64,000 bases of DNA from Acinetobacter lactucae. Its GTDB lineage: Bacteria; Pseudomonadota; Gammaproteobacteria; Pseudomonadales; Moraxellaceae. A model generated the notes under the pieces. It worked only from the letters and a program-made list of their open reading frames with translations, was not told the DNA's origin and searched no databases. A program made the position numbers and the translations under genes. Position 1 is the stretch's first letter; every line of letters starts with the position of its first letter. The DNA lies in contig NZ_LRPE01000023.1 of the NCBI RefSeq assembly GCF_001605885.1, forward strand, positions 186,001 through 250,000, given 5' to 3'. Of this stretch, positions 1 to 8,615 are shown in pieces.

Positions 1-2
1 AG

Positions 3-1934
3 TATTACCAATTTCCAATTGGTGAGGTCATGCAAACCGCCCTACCTGCATTATTACGTCAGGGCAAACCGATGGATGTTTTGTTCCATCTTTGGAAAAT
101 TACACCATGTGATAATGTTGAAGCACTTCTCAAACGTTCTGTTAAGCAACAAGATGCTTATCAGATTTTAAAGTTACACCCTGCCGGAACTACAGAGAAT
201 ATTCTTAATTTAAGTGGTGTAGAAACTGCTACTCTTAAAGCGCTTCAAAAGAAAGGACTGGTAGACTGCACACTTGAACCACACGACTTTAGCCCATCGC
301 CTGTTCAATTGGCACAAATGCCGCTTACACTCAATGAAGACCAAAAGAAGGCAACCCAGCACGTTGTAAACGCGCAACATCAGTACCAAGCCTTCTTGTT
401 AGATGGTTTAACTGGAAGTGGTAAAACTGAAGTTTATCTGCACATCATGCACGAAGTGCTAAAACAAGGTAAGCAAGTTTTGGTTTTGGTCCCCGAAATT
501 GGTTTAACTCCTCAAACCATTTCTCGGTTTAAGTCTCGTTTTAATTGTGATATTGCTCTCTTGCACTCTGGCTTAAATGACTCTAAACGTTTACAAGCAT
601 GGCAACAGGCACAAACTGGTAAAGCCTCTATTATTCTAGGGACGCGCTCAGCGATCTATACGCCACTACCGCGTTTAGGCTTAATCATTTTAGATGAAGA
701 ACATGACTTGTCTTATAAACAGCAAGAAGGCTTCCGCTACCATGCACGTGATGTCGCCCTGTACCGTGGGCACTTACAAAACTGCCCTGTTATTTTAGGT
801 TCAGCAACTCCAAGCATCGATAGTTATTATTTGGTCGAAACTGGCAAATTAACAGCGCTTCAGCTTAACCAACGTGCAGGCCATGCGCTTTTACCTAAAA
901 TGCATTTGATTGACCTTAAAATTGTCAAAAAACAGCATGGAATTAGCCAGCCTTTAATAGAACAAATTAAAAACACCCTAGCCAGAAAAGAGCAAGTTTT
1001 AATCTTTTTAAACCGTCGTGGCTATGCACCTGTACTGGTGTGTGAAAGCTGTGGCTGGCAAGCAAATTGTCCGCATTGTGATGCACATTTTACTTTGCAT
1101 ACTCAGCCTTATTCTTATTTACACTGCCACCACTGCGGTACTGTTCATCGCTTGCCACACCATTGCCCTGAATGTCAGCAAAAAAGCCTAAAAACCTTGG
1201 GTGCTGGAACAGCTAAGGTCGAAGAACACTTACAAGAATTATTTCCCGAACATGAGGTGATTCGGGTTGACCGTGACAGCACGAGTCGTGTCGGAAGCTG
1301 GCAAAAAATTTATGATCGTATTCACCAAAACAAACCAACAATTTTGCTCGGCACTCAAATGTTGGCAAAAGGCCATCATTTTCCACACGTCACCTTAGTT
1401 GCTATTTTAGATATTGATGCAGGCTTACTGAGTGTCGACATTCGTGCGCCAGAACGTACTGCGCAGTTAATTGTACAAGTCGCGGGACGTGCAGGCCGTG
1501 GCGAACATAAAGGCCATGTTTACTTACAAACCTTAAGACCAGATCACCCTTTACTCACCACACTCATCGAAAAAGATTATCGGGCGGTTGCCAAACAGAC
1601 GCTTGCAGAACGTAAAGTCGCATTGCTGCCACCTTATCGCTATGCCGTACTGATACGTGCAGAGTCCAAAGACCGTGACTATACCTTACATTTTTTAAAT
1701 GAAGCTGCCGAGCAACTTCGTCAAGTGGCTGGTGAAATTGTTGATATTTGGGGACCTATTCCAGCTCCTATGGAGCGTAAAGCGGGACGTTACCGCGCAC
1801 ATATGGTGATTTTGTCTGCTGACCGTGCTCGCCTACATTTTTACTTAAGACAATGGTGGTCACAATTGGTTCATGCACCGCGTCAGCATCAACTCAGACT
1901 ATCAATTGATGTTGATCCGCAAGAATTTAATTAG
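3..1934 (+). CDS. priA: Primosomal protein PriA, replication-restart helicase (5' end outside window)
   Basis: PriA is a 3'-to-5' superfamily 2 helicase that recognises stalled forks and reloads the replisome. The reading frame is open from the first complete codon (position 3), and the residues before the internal ATG at 30 (YYQFPIGEV) match PriA, so the true start lies upstream and roughly 90 residues are missing. Visible motifs are Walker A GLTGSGKT, the DEEH box, an eight-cysteine zinc-binding segment (CESCGW...CPHC...CHHC...CPEC) inserted in the helicase core, and a late GRAGRGEH motif. The gene ends with TAG at 1934, and the Kef-type antiporter begins 76 bp downstream on the same strand. 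Identification is certain; only the N-terminus is unseen. Confidence 0.97.
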   Translation, partial: YYQFPIGEVMQTALPALLRQGKPMDVLFHLWKITPCDNVEALLKRSVKQQDAYQILKLHPAGTTENILNLSGVETATLKALQKKGLVDCTLEPHDFSPSPVQLAQMPLTLNEDQKKATQHVVNAQHQYQAFLLDGLTGSGKTEVYLHIMHEVLKQGKQVLVLVPEIGLTPQTISRFKSRFNCDIALLHSGLNDSKRLQAWQQAQTGKASIILGTRSAIYTPLPRLGLIILDEEHDLSYKQQEGFRYHARDVALYRGHLQNCPVILGSATPSIDSYYLVETGKLTALQLNQRAGHALLPKMHLIDLKIVKKQHGISQPLIEQIKNTLARKEQVLIFLNRRGYAPVLVCESCGWQANCPHCDAHFTLHTQPYSYLHCHHCGTVHRLPHHCPECQQKSLKTLGAGTAKVEEHLQELFPEHEVIRVDRDSTSRVGSWQKIYDRIHQNKPTILLGTQMLAKGHHFPHVTLVAILDIDAGLLSVDIRAPERTAQLIVQVAGRAGRGEHKGHVYLQTLRPDHPLLTTLIEKDYRAVAKQTLAERKVALLPPYRYAVLIRAESKDRDYTLHFLNEAAEQLRQVAGEIVDIWGPIPAPMERKAGRYRAHMVILSADRARLHFYLRQWWSQLVHAPRQHQLRLSIDVDPQEFN

Positions 1935-2010
1935 ATGATTTGAATATCATGGTGTGAAGAAGCCTTTTTGGCTTTAAACTTAAAAGAGACTAATACATTC
2001 GAGGCAATGA

Positions 2011-3855
2011 ATGTCATTCCTACTGCAAGCAACAATTTTTCTTGGAGCTTCTCTGATTTTAGTCCCTCTTGGCAAACGCCTAGGGATAGCAACAGTTTTA
2101 GGTTATTTATTTACAGGAATACTTCTGGGTCCTAGTGTTTTAAATATTGCACATGACCCTGAAGCGATTATGGAACTTGCCGAATTCGGTGTCATCTTAT
2201 TGATGTTCTTAATCGGCTTAGAGTTACGCCCACAACGTTTGTGGGAAATGCGTGACTCTATTTTTGTGATGGGAAGTCTGCAAGTCCTCATTAGTGGGGG
2301 CATTCTTATGTTGATCATACTGTTACTGTTTCAACAGCAGCTTTCTGTCAGCTTTGTGATTGGTTTTGCCCTTGCGCTGTCTTCTACCGCTTTTGTATTA
2401 CAGCTTCTGACTGAAAAACAGCAACTCAATACGACTTATGGTCAGCAGTCTTTTTCCATTTTACTTTTTCAAGATATAGCAGCTATTCCCTTACTTGCCA
2501 TCATTCCACTCTTGGCAGGAACAGAATCAACCCATCACGGCGTCGCTTATTTTGCAGCTATTATTGCAACCTTTACTGGCCTGTTTCTGTTTAGCCGCTA
2601 TGTAATGCGTCCCTTCTTCCGTTTTGTAGCTAAAAGTGGAGCGACTGAGCTCATTACAGCAGTAGGGTTATTTATTATTCTTGCTGTTGTATTGCTGATG
2701 GACACTTTAGGAATTAGCACCACATTAGGCGCTTTCCTCACAGGCGTATTATTAGCAGATTCAGAGTTCCGTCACGAAATTGAAGCGAGTATTGCACCGT
2801 TTAAAGGTTTACTACTTGGCTTATTCTTTATGACTGTGGGTATGACCACCCAGCTGTCACTACTGATTGATATGCCTTTGCTTATTATTGGTGGCGCAGT
2901 CGGCTTATTACTCATCAAAACGCTGATATTGACTGCGATTGCTCGCTATAAAAAATACAGTTGGAACAATAGTCTGCTTCTTGGGACTTGTTTAGCTCAA
3001 GGTGGTGAATTTGCTTTTGTCATTTTGAGTCTTGCAAAAAGTGAGAAGATTTTAACTCAAGCTCTATTAGAGCCAGTGACTCTAATTGTGACGTTGTCGA
3101 TGGTCCTTACCCCAGTGATTTACTGGATTATGGCAACTCAGGTCATTCCTCTATTTAATAAAGAACGTCCACCTGAGTATGACGAGATTCCTCAGCAGGA
3201 TAACCCGATTATCATTGCTGGTTTTGGACGATTTGGACAAATTATTGCGCGTATTGCCCGTCTACAACATTTAGGTTTTACTGCCATCGATAACAATCTT
3301 CAGCAAGTGGACTTCGTTCGTCGATACGGCGGTAAGCTCTATTATGGCGATGTGACCCAGCCGGATTTACTGCGTTCTGCGGGTATTGAAAAAGCCAAAG
3401 TATTTATTTTAGCGATTGATGATGTTGAAGATTCAATGAATGTCGCGCGTCATCTTAGATTAAATTATCCCCACTTAAAGCTATTGGCTCGCGCGCGTGA
3501 CCGCCATCATGTCCATCTTTTAAGAGATTTAGGTGTTGAATATATTTGGCGTGAGACGTATTTATCTTCATTAGGAATGGCTTATCGTGCCTTGCGAGAA
3601 CTCGGTATCTCTGATGAACAAGCCTATAACAATATCGAAATCTTTCGGGATTATGATGAGAAATTGCTCATACAGCAGCAAAGTATTTATACTGATGAAC
3701 AGAAGATTTTTGAAACACATCGTAATGCCTTAGCCGAGCTTGAACATTTGTTTGAAAGTGATGCGCAGCAACAAGCTACATCAAAACATGATGTTAATTT
3801 AAAGCGTCATTTACAACCAAATCGCATCGACATTACAAGAGATCATCTAGAATAA
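2011..3855 (+). CDS. Monovalent cation:proton antiporter-2 (CPA2) family, KefB/KefC-like
   Basis: This 614-residue inner-membrane protein belongs to the CPA2 family that couples K+ (or Na+) efflux to proton entry. Residues 1 to about 380 form a Na+/H+ exchanger domain of about 12 hydrophobic helices, including the conserved stretch LGAFLTGVLLADSEFRHEIE. From about residue 395 a cytosolic RCK/TrkA-N domain starts with the nucleotide-binding loop GFGRFGQI. The length fits KefB/KefC (about 600 residues), whose E. coli members are glutathione-gated K+ efflux systems. No KefF/KefG ancillary flavoprotein lies next to it, so glutathione gating is only inferred. A GAGG ribosome-binding site precedes the ATG. 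The gene appears to be transcribed on its own. Confidence 0.9.
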   Translation: MSFLLQATIFLGASLILVPLGKRLGIATVLGYLFTGILLGPSVLNIAHDPEAIMELAEFGVILLMFLIGLELRPQRLWEMRDSIFVMGSLQVLISGGILMLIILLLFQQQLSVSFVIGFALALSSTAFVLQLLTEKQQLNTTYGQQSFSILLFQDIAAIPLLAIIPLLAGTESTHHGVAYFAAIIATFTGLFLFSRYVMRPFFRFVAKSGATELITAVGLFIILAVVLLMDTLGISTTLGAFLTGVLLADSEFRHEIEASIAPFKGLLLGLFFMTVGMTTQLSLLIDMPLLIIGGAVGLLLIKTLILTAIARYKKYSWNNSLLLGTCLAQGGEFAFVILSLAKSEKILTQALLEPVTLIVTLSMVLTPVIYWIMATQVIPLFNKERPPEYDEIPQQDNPIIIAGFGRFGQIIARIARLQHLGFTAIDNNLQQVDFVRRYGGKLYYGDVTQPDLLRSAGIEKAKVFILAIDDVEDSMNVARHLRLNYPHLKLLARARDRHHVHLLRDLGVEYIWRETYLSSLGMAYRALRELGISDEQAYNNIEIFRDYDEKLLIQQQSIYTDEQKIFETHRNALAELEHLFESDAQQQATSKHDVNLKRHLQPNRIDITRDHLE

Positions 3856-4019
3856 CTTGAGATTTCAGAAAATGGCTATATTAAGGACTTATTCACATTG
3901 CCTAAATAATTGGACAATGGGCACAAAGCTGCCCCCTGTCCGGCTTGCGGCTTCGCTGCATTTCCTGAGCTTGATTAAAACGAAATAGTTATACTCTGCT
4001 TAGGGCCCTGGAGAATATT

Positions 4020-4895
4020 ATGTCTGATTTACGCCAACGCTTTTATATAGAGAACTTTCCAGTACGTGGAGAAGTAGTTCATCTAGAAGAAGCCCTACAA
4101 ACTATCTTAGCTCAACGTGACTATATGCCTGCGGTTAAAATTCTGCTAGGTGAAATGTTGAGTGCGACTGCATTACTTGCAAGTACACTAAAAATCAAAG
4201 GCCGTATCAGCTTGCAAATCCAGGCTAGCGGCACCTTCAAATGGGCGATGGCTGAATGTAACCATTTAGGAGAGGTTCGTGCTCTAGCGGACTATGAAAC
4301 CGACCCTCGCTTTGCTGAAGCAACAGACAGCAGCACAGTTCTTGGCGCTCTCGTTAACCCAGTTTTATTTATTAATATTGAACCGGAGTTTGGCGAACGT
4401 TATCAAGGGATTGTACCGCTTGATCAAGTGACTTTAGCGGGTTGCTTGATGCAGTATTACGATTTGTCTGCACAAATTCCAACTCGCATTGTGTTGGCAA
4501 GTACAGATAAACGTTCTGGTGGGTTACTGATTCAACTCTTACCACGTCATGATGAAGAAGAGCAAAACTTGGTCGATGAAGATTTATGGCCACGTTTGAC
4601 GATGTTAACTGAAACATTAAAAGCTGAAGAGCTTACCAATTTAGATGCCAACGAAATCTTATATCGTTTATATAACGAAGAAGAAGTTCGTTTACCAGAA
4701 ATTGAAGCATTAAAATTTGGTTGTACATGTTCAAAAGAACGTTGTGCAAATGCGCTGATTCAAATTGGTGTAGATGCTGTTCATGAAACCCTAGAAGAAC
4801 AGAATCCGATTCGTATGGACTGTCAGTTCTGTAATACGCAATACACATTTACCGCTGAAGAAGCTTTAGCATTATTTGGTGAACATTTAAGTTAA
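4020..4895 (+). CDS. hslO: Redox-regulated holdase chaperone Hsp33
   Basis: Hsp33 is a cytosolic ATP-independent chaperone switched on by oxidative unfolding of its C-terminal zinc centre. The 291-residue length is normal. Near the C-terminus a CxC motif (FGCTCSKERC) and a CxxC motif (CQFCNTQ) supply the four zinc-ligand cysteines that act as the redox switch. The N-terminal part carries the Hsp33 core. The start is supported by the purine-rich CTGGAGA before the ATG. A good -10 (TATACT) lies about 30 bp upstream, but no clear -35 could be assigned. A strong intrinsic terminator follows, so the gene is probably monocistronic. Confidence 0.96.
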   Translation: MSDLRQRFYIENFPVRGEVVHLEEALQTILAQRDYMPAVKILLGEMLSATALLASTLKIKGRISLQIQASGTFKWAMAECNHLGEVRALADYETDPRFAEATDSSTVLGALVNPVLFINIEPEFGERYQGIVPLDQVTLAGCLMQYYDLSAQIPTRIVLASTDKRSGGLLIQLLPRHDEEEQNLVDEDLWPRLTMLTETLKAEELTNLDANEILYRLYNEEEVRLPEIEALKFGCTCSKERCANALIQIGVDAVHETLEEQNPIRMDCQFCNTQYTFTAEEALALFGEHLS

Positions 4896-4909
4896 TATTT
4901 TAACTTTAT

Positions 4910-4935
4910 AAAAAGGCGGTTATACCGCCTTTTTA
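4910..4935 (+). terminator. Intrinsic terminator of hslO
   Basis: A GC-rich stem (AGGCGG/CCGCCT with a TTATA-type loop) is flanked by an A-run and followed by a T-run, 15 bp after the hslO stop codon. It is a textbook Rho-independent terminator. The A-run side could also let it work on the minus strand, but no minus-strand gene converges here. Confidence 0.85.
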
Positions 4936-5032
4936 TTTAGCTGGATTTTTTGATGATAATTTTCAACATGTTATTTTAAATAGGATAATATAAGGCTACT
5001 TTATAACCCAATAAATAAGATGCCTAAATACC

Positions 5033-5644
5033 ATGAATTATTTTGATTATTTTCTCTTTATTTTTAGCGTAGTTATTATGATTGCGACCCCGGGTCCCGT
5101 CATGATTTTAGTTGCAAGCGCCGGACTCAAAGGAGGCTATAAAAAAGCACTGGAAACAATTTTTGGTACAAACTTAGCCTCGCTTATTTTAATTTTTATT
5201 TCAGTACTTGTATTAAAAGGAGTGCTGAGTGTTAATGATAGTTATCTCAATATCATTCGTATTTTAGGCTGCTTATATATTGGTTATTTGGGTTTTAGTA
5301 TTCTTAAAGAAGTAATTCAAGCACCTCATCCAGAAGCGATACAAACAGTTTCAGCACAAAATGGTGGCTTTAAAAAAGGCTTTCTCGTGGGTATTTCAAA
5401 CCCTAAAGATATTATCTTTTTCTCGGCTTTGTTTCCGCAATTCGTCTCTATTACCCCTCAATTAAATTTAAGTCTAACCCTACTCACCCTGACATGGATT
5501 GTTTTAGACTTCCTCACCTTATCTTTGGTTTATATCTTTTTCCGCCGCCTTTCTAACAGTCATTTATATCCCAAAATATTAGGTCTATGTGGTTTATTAC
5601 TTTTACTGATTGCCCTTTACGGCTTGTATCAGAGCTTTATCTAA
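5033..5644 (+). CDS. LysE/RhtB family amino-acid or metabolite exporter
   Basis: This 203-residue polytopic membrane protein has about six hydrophobic segments and belongs to the LysE/RhtB exporter superfamily. The family signature is in the first 50 residues (ATPGPVMILVASAGLKGGYKKAL). LysE proteins export amino acids or related small molecules using the proton gradient. The substrate cannot be read from the sequence, and no regulator or metabolic gene flanks it. No strong Shine-Dalgarno is visible before the ATG. A GATAAT -10-like hexamer lies about 45 bp upstream. The gene stands alone between the hslO terminator and cbpA. Confidence 0.88.
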   Translation: MNYFDYFLFIFSVVIMIATPGPVMILVASAGLKGGYKKALETIFGTNLASLILIFISVLVLKGVLSVNDSYLNIIRILGCLYIGYLGFSILKEVIQAPHPEAIQTVSAQNGGFKKGFLVGISNPKDIIFFSALFPQFVSITPQLNLSLTLLTLTWIVLDFLTLSLVYIFFRRLSNSHLYPKILGLCGLLLLLIALYGLYQSFI

Positions 5645-5730
5645 TTCATTAAAGGTATGGTCTAATTTGTCTATACCTCTTCTTATTAATTTCATTTCGT
5701 AATAGAACAACTCTTATACAATCTAGCTTA

Positions 5731-5758
5731 TTGAAACCTCTAAAAATCGTTTCATAAT
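5731..5758 (+). promoter_or_regulatory. Predicted promoter of cbpA-cbpM
   Basis: TTGAAA and CATAAT are separated by 16 bp and end about 30 bp before the cbpA ATG, a good sigma-70 match. TTGAAA is also compatible with a heat-shock sigma-32 -35 element, but the downstream half does not match the sigma-32 CCCCAT-type -10, so a sigma-70 promoter is favoured. Confidence 0.5.
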
Positions 5759-5789
5759 GAAATAAACAACACCATCGTGATAAAACATT

Positions 5790-6746
5790 ATGGCAAAAAA
5801 TTATTATGAAGAATTAGGGGTTACACGCAAAGCCTCTGCTGATGAAATTAAAAAAGCTTATCGAAAATTAGCCCGTAAATATCATCCAGACATCAGCAAA
5901 GAAAAAGATGCAGAAGAAAAGATGCAGGCGATTAATGTTGCTTATGACACATTAAGTAATGCTGATAAAAAAGCCGAATATGACCAGATGTTAGATCACC
6001 CTCAAGGGTTTAATAATTTTGGTCAAGGTGCTGCACAAGGAGGCTTTGATGGAGCACAGTTTTATCGTCAAGGCTTTACAGGTGGTGAGCAAGCAGACTT
6101 TAGCGGCTTTGAAGATTTATTTGGCCGCTTTGGTGCAGGCTTTGGCGGTGGGCAACAACAATATCAAAGACAACAACGTAGTTATCGCGGTGAAGATCAA
6201 CATGCCAGCATAGAGGTTGATCTTGATATTGCCTATCACGGATCAACCCAACAGATTACCCTGCAAATCCCAACCATGAATGCTTATGGCGAGCCTGAAG
6301 TTCAACGCAAAACACTTCAAGTCAAAATACCAAAAGGTATGAAAGAAGGTCAGCAAATCCGCTTAACTGGACAAGGCCAAAGTGGGAATAACGGTGGTGC
6401 GAACGGCGATCTTTATATTGAAATCCAGTATAAAGATACAGACCGTGTTCATGTCGAAGGCAATGATGTGTATTTGACTGTAGATGTAACCCCATGGGAA
6501 GCGGCCTTAGGTCAAGGTATTGAAGTAAAAACACCAGCAGGGTCTTTAAATGTCAATTTACCTAAAAATGCAAAACAAGGACAACAGCTACGTTTAAAAG
6601 ACAAAGGGATACCAAATAAAACGCCAGGGCATCTGTATTTAATTTTAAATATTGTATTCCCCCCTGCAAATTCTGAAAAAGAAAAAGAAGCGTATCAGCA
6701 ATTGGCAGAAGCCTTTGCTTCATTCGAACCTCGTTCATCTCATTAG
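5790..6746 (+). CDS. cbpA: DnaJ-class co-chaperone CbpA (curved DNA-binding protein)
   Basis: CbpA is a class II J-domain co-chaperone that stimulates DnaK and, in E. coli, also binds the nucleoid. The N-terminal J domain (residues about 1-70) holds the essential HPD tripeptide in KYHPDISK. It is followed by a Gly/Phe-rich and Gln-rich linker (about 75-145) and the two-part C-terminal substrate-binding domain. The zinc-finger repeats of DnaJ proper are absent, which separates CbpA from DnaJ. At 318 residues it is close to E. coli CbpA (306). cbpM starts 11 bp downstream, the classical cbpAM arrangement in which CbpM inhibits CbpA. Confidence 0.94.
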   Translation: MAKNYYEELGVTRKASADEIKKAYRKLARKYHPDISKEKDAEEKMQAINVAYDTLSNADKKAEYDQMLDHPQGFNNFGQGAAQGGFDGAQFYRQGFTGGEQADFSGFEDLFGRFGAGFGGGQQQYQRQQRSYRGEDQHASIEVDLDIAYHGSTQQITLQIPTMNAYGEPEVQRKTLQVKIPKGMKEGQQIRLTGQGQSGNNGGANGDLYIEIQYKDTDRVHVEGNDVYLTVDVTPWEAALGQGIEVKTPAGSLNVNLPKNAKQGQQLRLKDKGIPNKTPGHLYLILNIVFPPANSEKEKEAYQQLAEAFASFEPRSSH

Positions 6747-6757
6747 GGAGCAAGATC

Positions 6758-7087
6758 ATGACAACCATTCACTATCGAGAAATTGTATATGACGGCCATA
6801 CCTTTAGTGCAGAGGTCGTTGATGAACAATCTACATTTGACCTACAACAATTTGCTCAAGCTTGTGGCCAAAGTCCTGACTGGATTCTTCAGCTCATTGA
6901 ATATGATATTTTATCAGTCGAAAATAAACCTGAAGCACATCAGTTTATGGGCGAAGACGTCGCACGTGCTCGTAAAGCTTATCGTCTGCAACGTGACTTT
7001 GACGCAAGTTTAGCAGCAGTTGCGGTGATGTTAGATTTGATTGATGAAGTACAACAACTTAGAAAACAGTTGAAGCATTTTCATTGA
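6758..7087 (+). CDS. cbpM: Chaperone modulator CbpM
   Basis: A 109-residue protein immediately downstream of cbpA with a clear GGAG Shine-Dalgarno in the 11-bp gap (TTAGGGAGCAAG). CbpM proteins are small MerR-like helical proteins that bind the CbpA J domain and block both its co-chaperone and its DNA-binding activity. The central segment (SPDWILQLIEYDILSVE...ARARKAYRLQRDF) matches the HTH-like fold of the family, and the C-terminus is a leucine-rich helix (LDLIDEVQQLRKQLKHF). The assignment rests on sequence resemblance and on the conserved cbpA-cbpM linkage. Confidence 0.9.
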   Translation: MTTIHYREIVYDGHTFSAEVVDEQSTFDLQQFAQACGQSPDWILQLIEYDILSVENKPEAHQFMGEDVARARKAYRLQRDFDASLAAVAVMLDLIDEVQQLRKQLKHFH

Positions 7088-7136
7088 GATTTGTTCTTCT
7101 AAATAACCTTTCACATAGATATGAGCTAACGTGATG

Positions 7137-7227
7137 GGCGGCATGGATGCCGCCATTTGGACTGCGGTAACATGGATGTACCGTCAGTCCAATAAAGGGT
7201 TTTGTTACTTTTGCCCGGTCAAAAGTA
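7137..7227 (+). repeat. Palindrome-rich intergenic element (REP-like)
   Basis: Three consecutive inverted repeats fill about 90 bp of the 231-bp gap between the convergent cbpM and corA genes. They are GGCGGC-ATGGAT-GCCGCC (7137-7154), an imperfect 32-bp palindrome with arms GGACTG...CAGTCC and inner GGTA/TACC (7159-7190), and TTACTTTTG-CCCGGT-family-CAAAAGTAA (7205-7227). The GC content of the first two stands out from the AT-rich surroundings. Similar modules are, from memory, dispersed in Acinetobacter intergenic regions, but only this copy is evident in the window. It may also serve as a bidirectional transcription barrier. Confidence 0.5.
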
Positions 7228-7318
7228 AGGATAAGCCTATACAAAAAAATATCTAATTAAACTCTATATTTGAGGCAATGCTAACAAATCAACTTTACTC
7301 ATTTTTTGCAAATCACTT

Positions 7319-8530
7319 TTATTTCAACCGAGTAATCTTCTCCACTTCCTTCAAAGTCTGCTTAATCGGTTCATATTCCAAAAACCAAAACAAATTCATC
7401 CGATTTTGACGATGCTGTTGAGCCAATAAATCAATCACACTTTTTTCACCACGCCCAACTAGATGTTGTCGATAAAAATAGTACAAAAGCAAAATCGTGC
7501 TCAGTAGCATCACCCCTAACATTATCCAGAAACCAACTGGCGATTTAAGACCAGGAATAAACTCAAAGTTCATTCCATAAATACCTGTTAAAAGGGTAAG
7601 CGGTGCAAAAACTGCGGTGATAATTGCCAAAATCCGCATGTTTTCATTGGTCTGGTTTGCAATCGCTGAAAAATGCAAATCAATTGCTGATTGAATTGCG
7701 CTGCGTAACCGCAAAGTATGTTTTTGGATACGCTCAACATGACTCATCAAATCATTTAATCGGACCAATAAAATATCTTGAGAATTACGAATATGACTAC
7801 CAACTACATGATGGTAATTTTCTACAATTTCATCTCGGAATTCTTGTAAGGTTTCGATTTGCTCTTCGCATAAATTTTCAACCTGTTGAAAGGCCATATT
7901 TTCATGGAATAGTTGGTGCCATTGTTTGAAACGGCGATTTCCCTGCAGTAATTGTTGCTGCCAATGCTCAACCCTTCTGGTCAATGGTGAGCGTATATCA
8001 AGATAGCCATCCACCATACTATTTAAAAGTCGCAACGATAAATCGACTGGTGAATTTGGCAGTTTACGGGTCTTATTTTGCTCTTCTAAAGTTTTACATA
8101 AAATATTTTCGAGCCGTTGAATATAGTTTTCAATCGACTTATTGCCCTGCTCACGCACGCTAATCAGTACATCAGGCGTCAAGATAAAACTGATGGGTGT
8201 CGTCGCTAATCCAAAAACACTATCTTGGTATTCAGCATGTTTAATTTCATCATCAGGTGTAACCAGCTTTTTAAAAATGAGCAGGTCATATTCTTCAAGG
8301 GTATCAAATGCACAGGGATGTTCAATATTAGCAATATCCCGCATATGAAATTCATTAATCACCACGCCTGAAAGCTGTTGAATCTTTTGTTGCCATTCTT
8401 CGTTATGGTTCACCACATCCGTTCTGACACTATCAATCCAGAAAAACTCCAGAACATGTTCACTATGCTGTTCACGGCTTAAAAAAACATAGCCGTCAGC
8501 TTGATGGCGATAAAAGTAATAAACCTGCAT
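7319..8530 (-). CDS. corA: CorA-family divalent metal cation transporter
   Basis: CorA forms pentameric inner-membrane channels for Mg2+ (also Co2+/Ni2+; the ZntB branch transports Zn2+). The 403-residue protein has a long cytosolic N-terminal domain and a helix-rich stalk. Two C-terminal membrane helices follow (about residues 300-365), with the signature YGMNFEF at the end of the first, so the GMN selectivity loop is intact. The length is greater than the 316 residues of E. coli CorA, with a longer stalk and a C-terminal tail of about 40 residues. It is separated from pnp by a terminator and transcribed alone. Metal preference cannot be decided from sequence. Confidence 0.9.
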   Translation of the reverse strand: MQVYYFYRHQADGYVFLSREQHSEHVLEFFWIDSVRTDVVNHNEEWQQKIQQLSGVVINEFHMRDIANIEHPCAFDTLEEYDLLIFKKLVTPDDEIKHAEYQDSVFGLATTPISFILTPDVLISVREQGNKSIENYIQRLENILCKTLEEQNKTRKLPNSPVDLSLRLLNSMVDGYLDIRSPLTRRVEHWQQQLLQGNRRFKQWHQLFHENMAFQQVENLCEEQIETLQEFRDEIVENYHHVVGSHIRNSQDILLVRLNDLMSHVERIQKHTLRLRSAIQSAIDLHFSAIANQTNENMRILAIITAVFAPLTLLTGIYGMNFEFIPGLKSPVGFWIMLGVMLLSTILLLYYFYRQHLVGRGEKSVIDLLAQQHRQNRMNLFWFLEYEPIKQTLKEVEKITRLK

Positions 8531-8570
8531 ACCACAAAGATCTGTTTTTGTATTACTTGCATCATGCCAT

Positions 8571-8599
8571 AAAAAAAGTCCGCATCAAGCGGACTTTTT
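8571..8599 (-). terminator. Intrinsic terminator downstream of pnp
   Basis: AAAAAGTCCGC-ATCAA-GCGGACTTTTT forms a perfect stem flanked by an A-run and a T-run, about 17 bp after the pnp stop on the minus strand. It separates pnp from corA. The symmetry would also permit termination on the plus strand. Confidence 0.88.
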
Positions 8600-8615
8600 C
8601 ATGTCACTAGAACAA

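Noticed and set aside
1955..1976. Terminator after priA (AAGCC-TTTTT-GGCTT)
   Set aside because: The stem is only 5 bp and the following bases are not a T-run.
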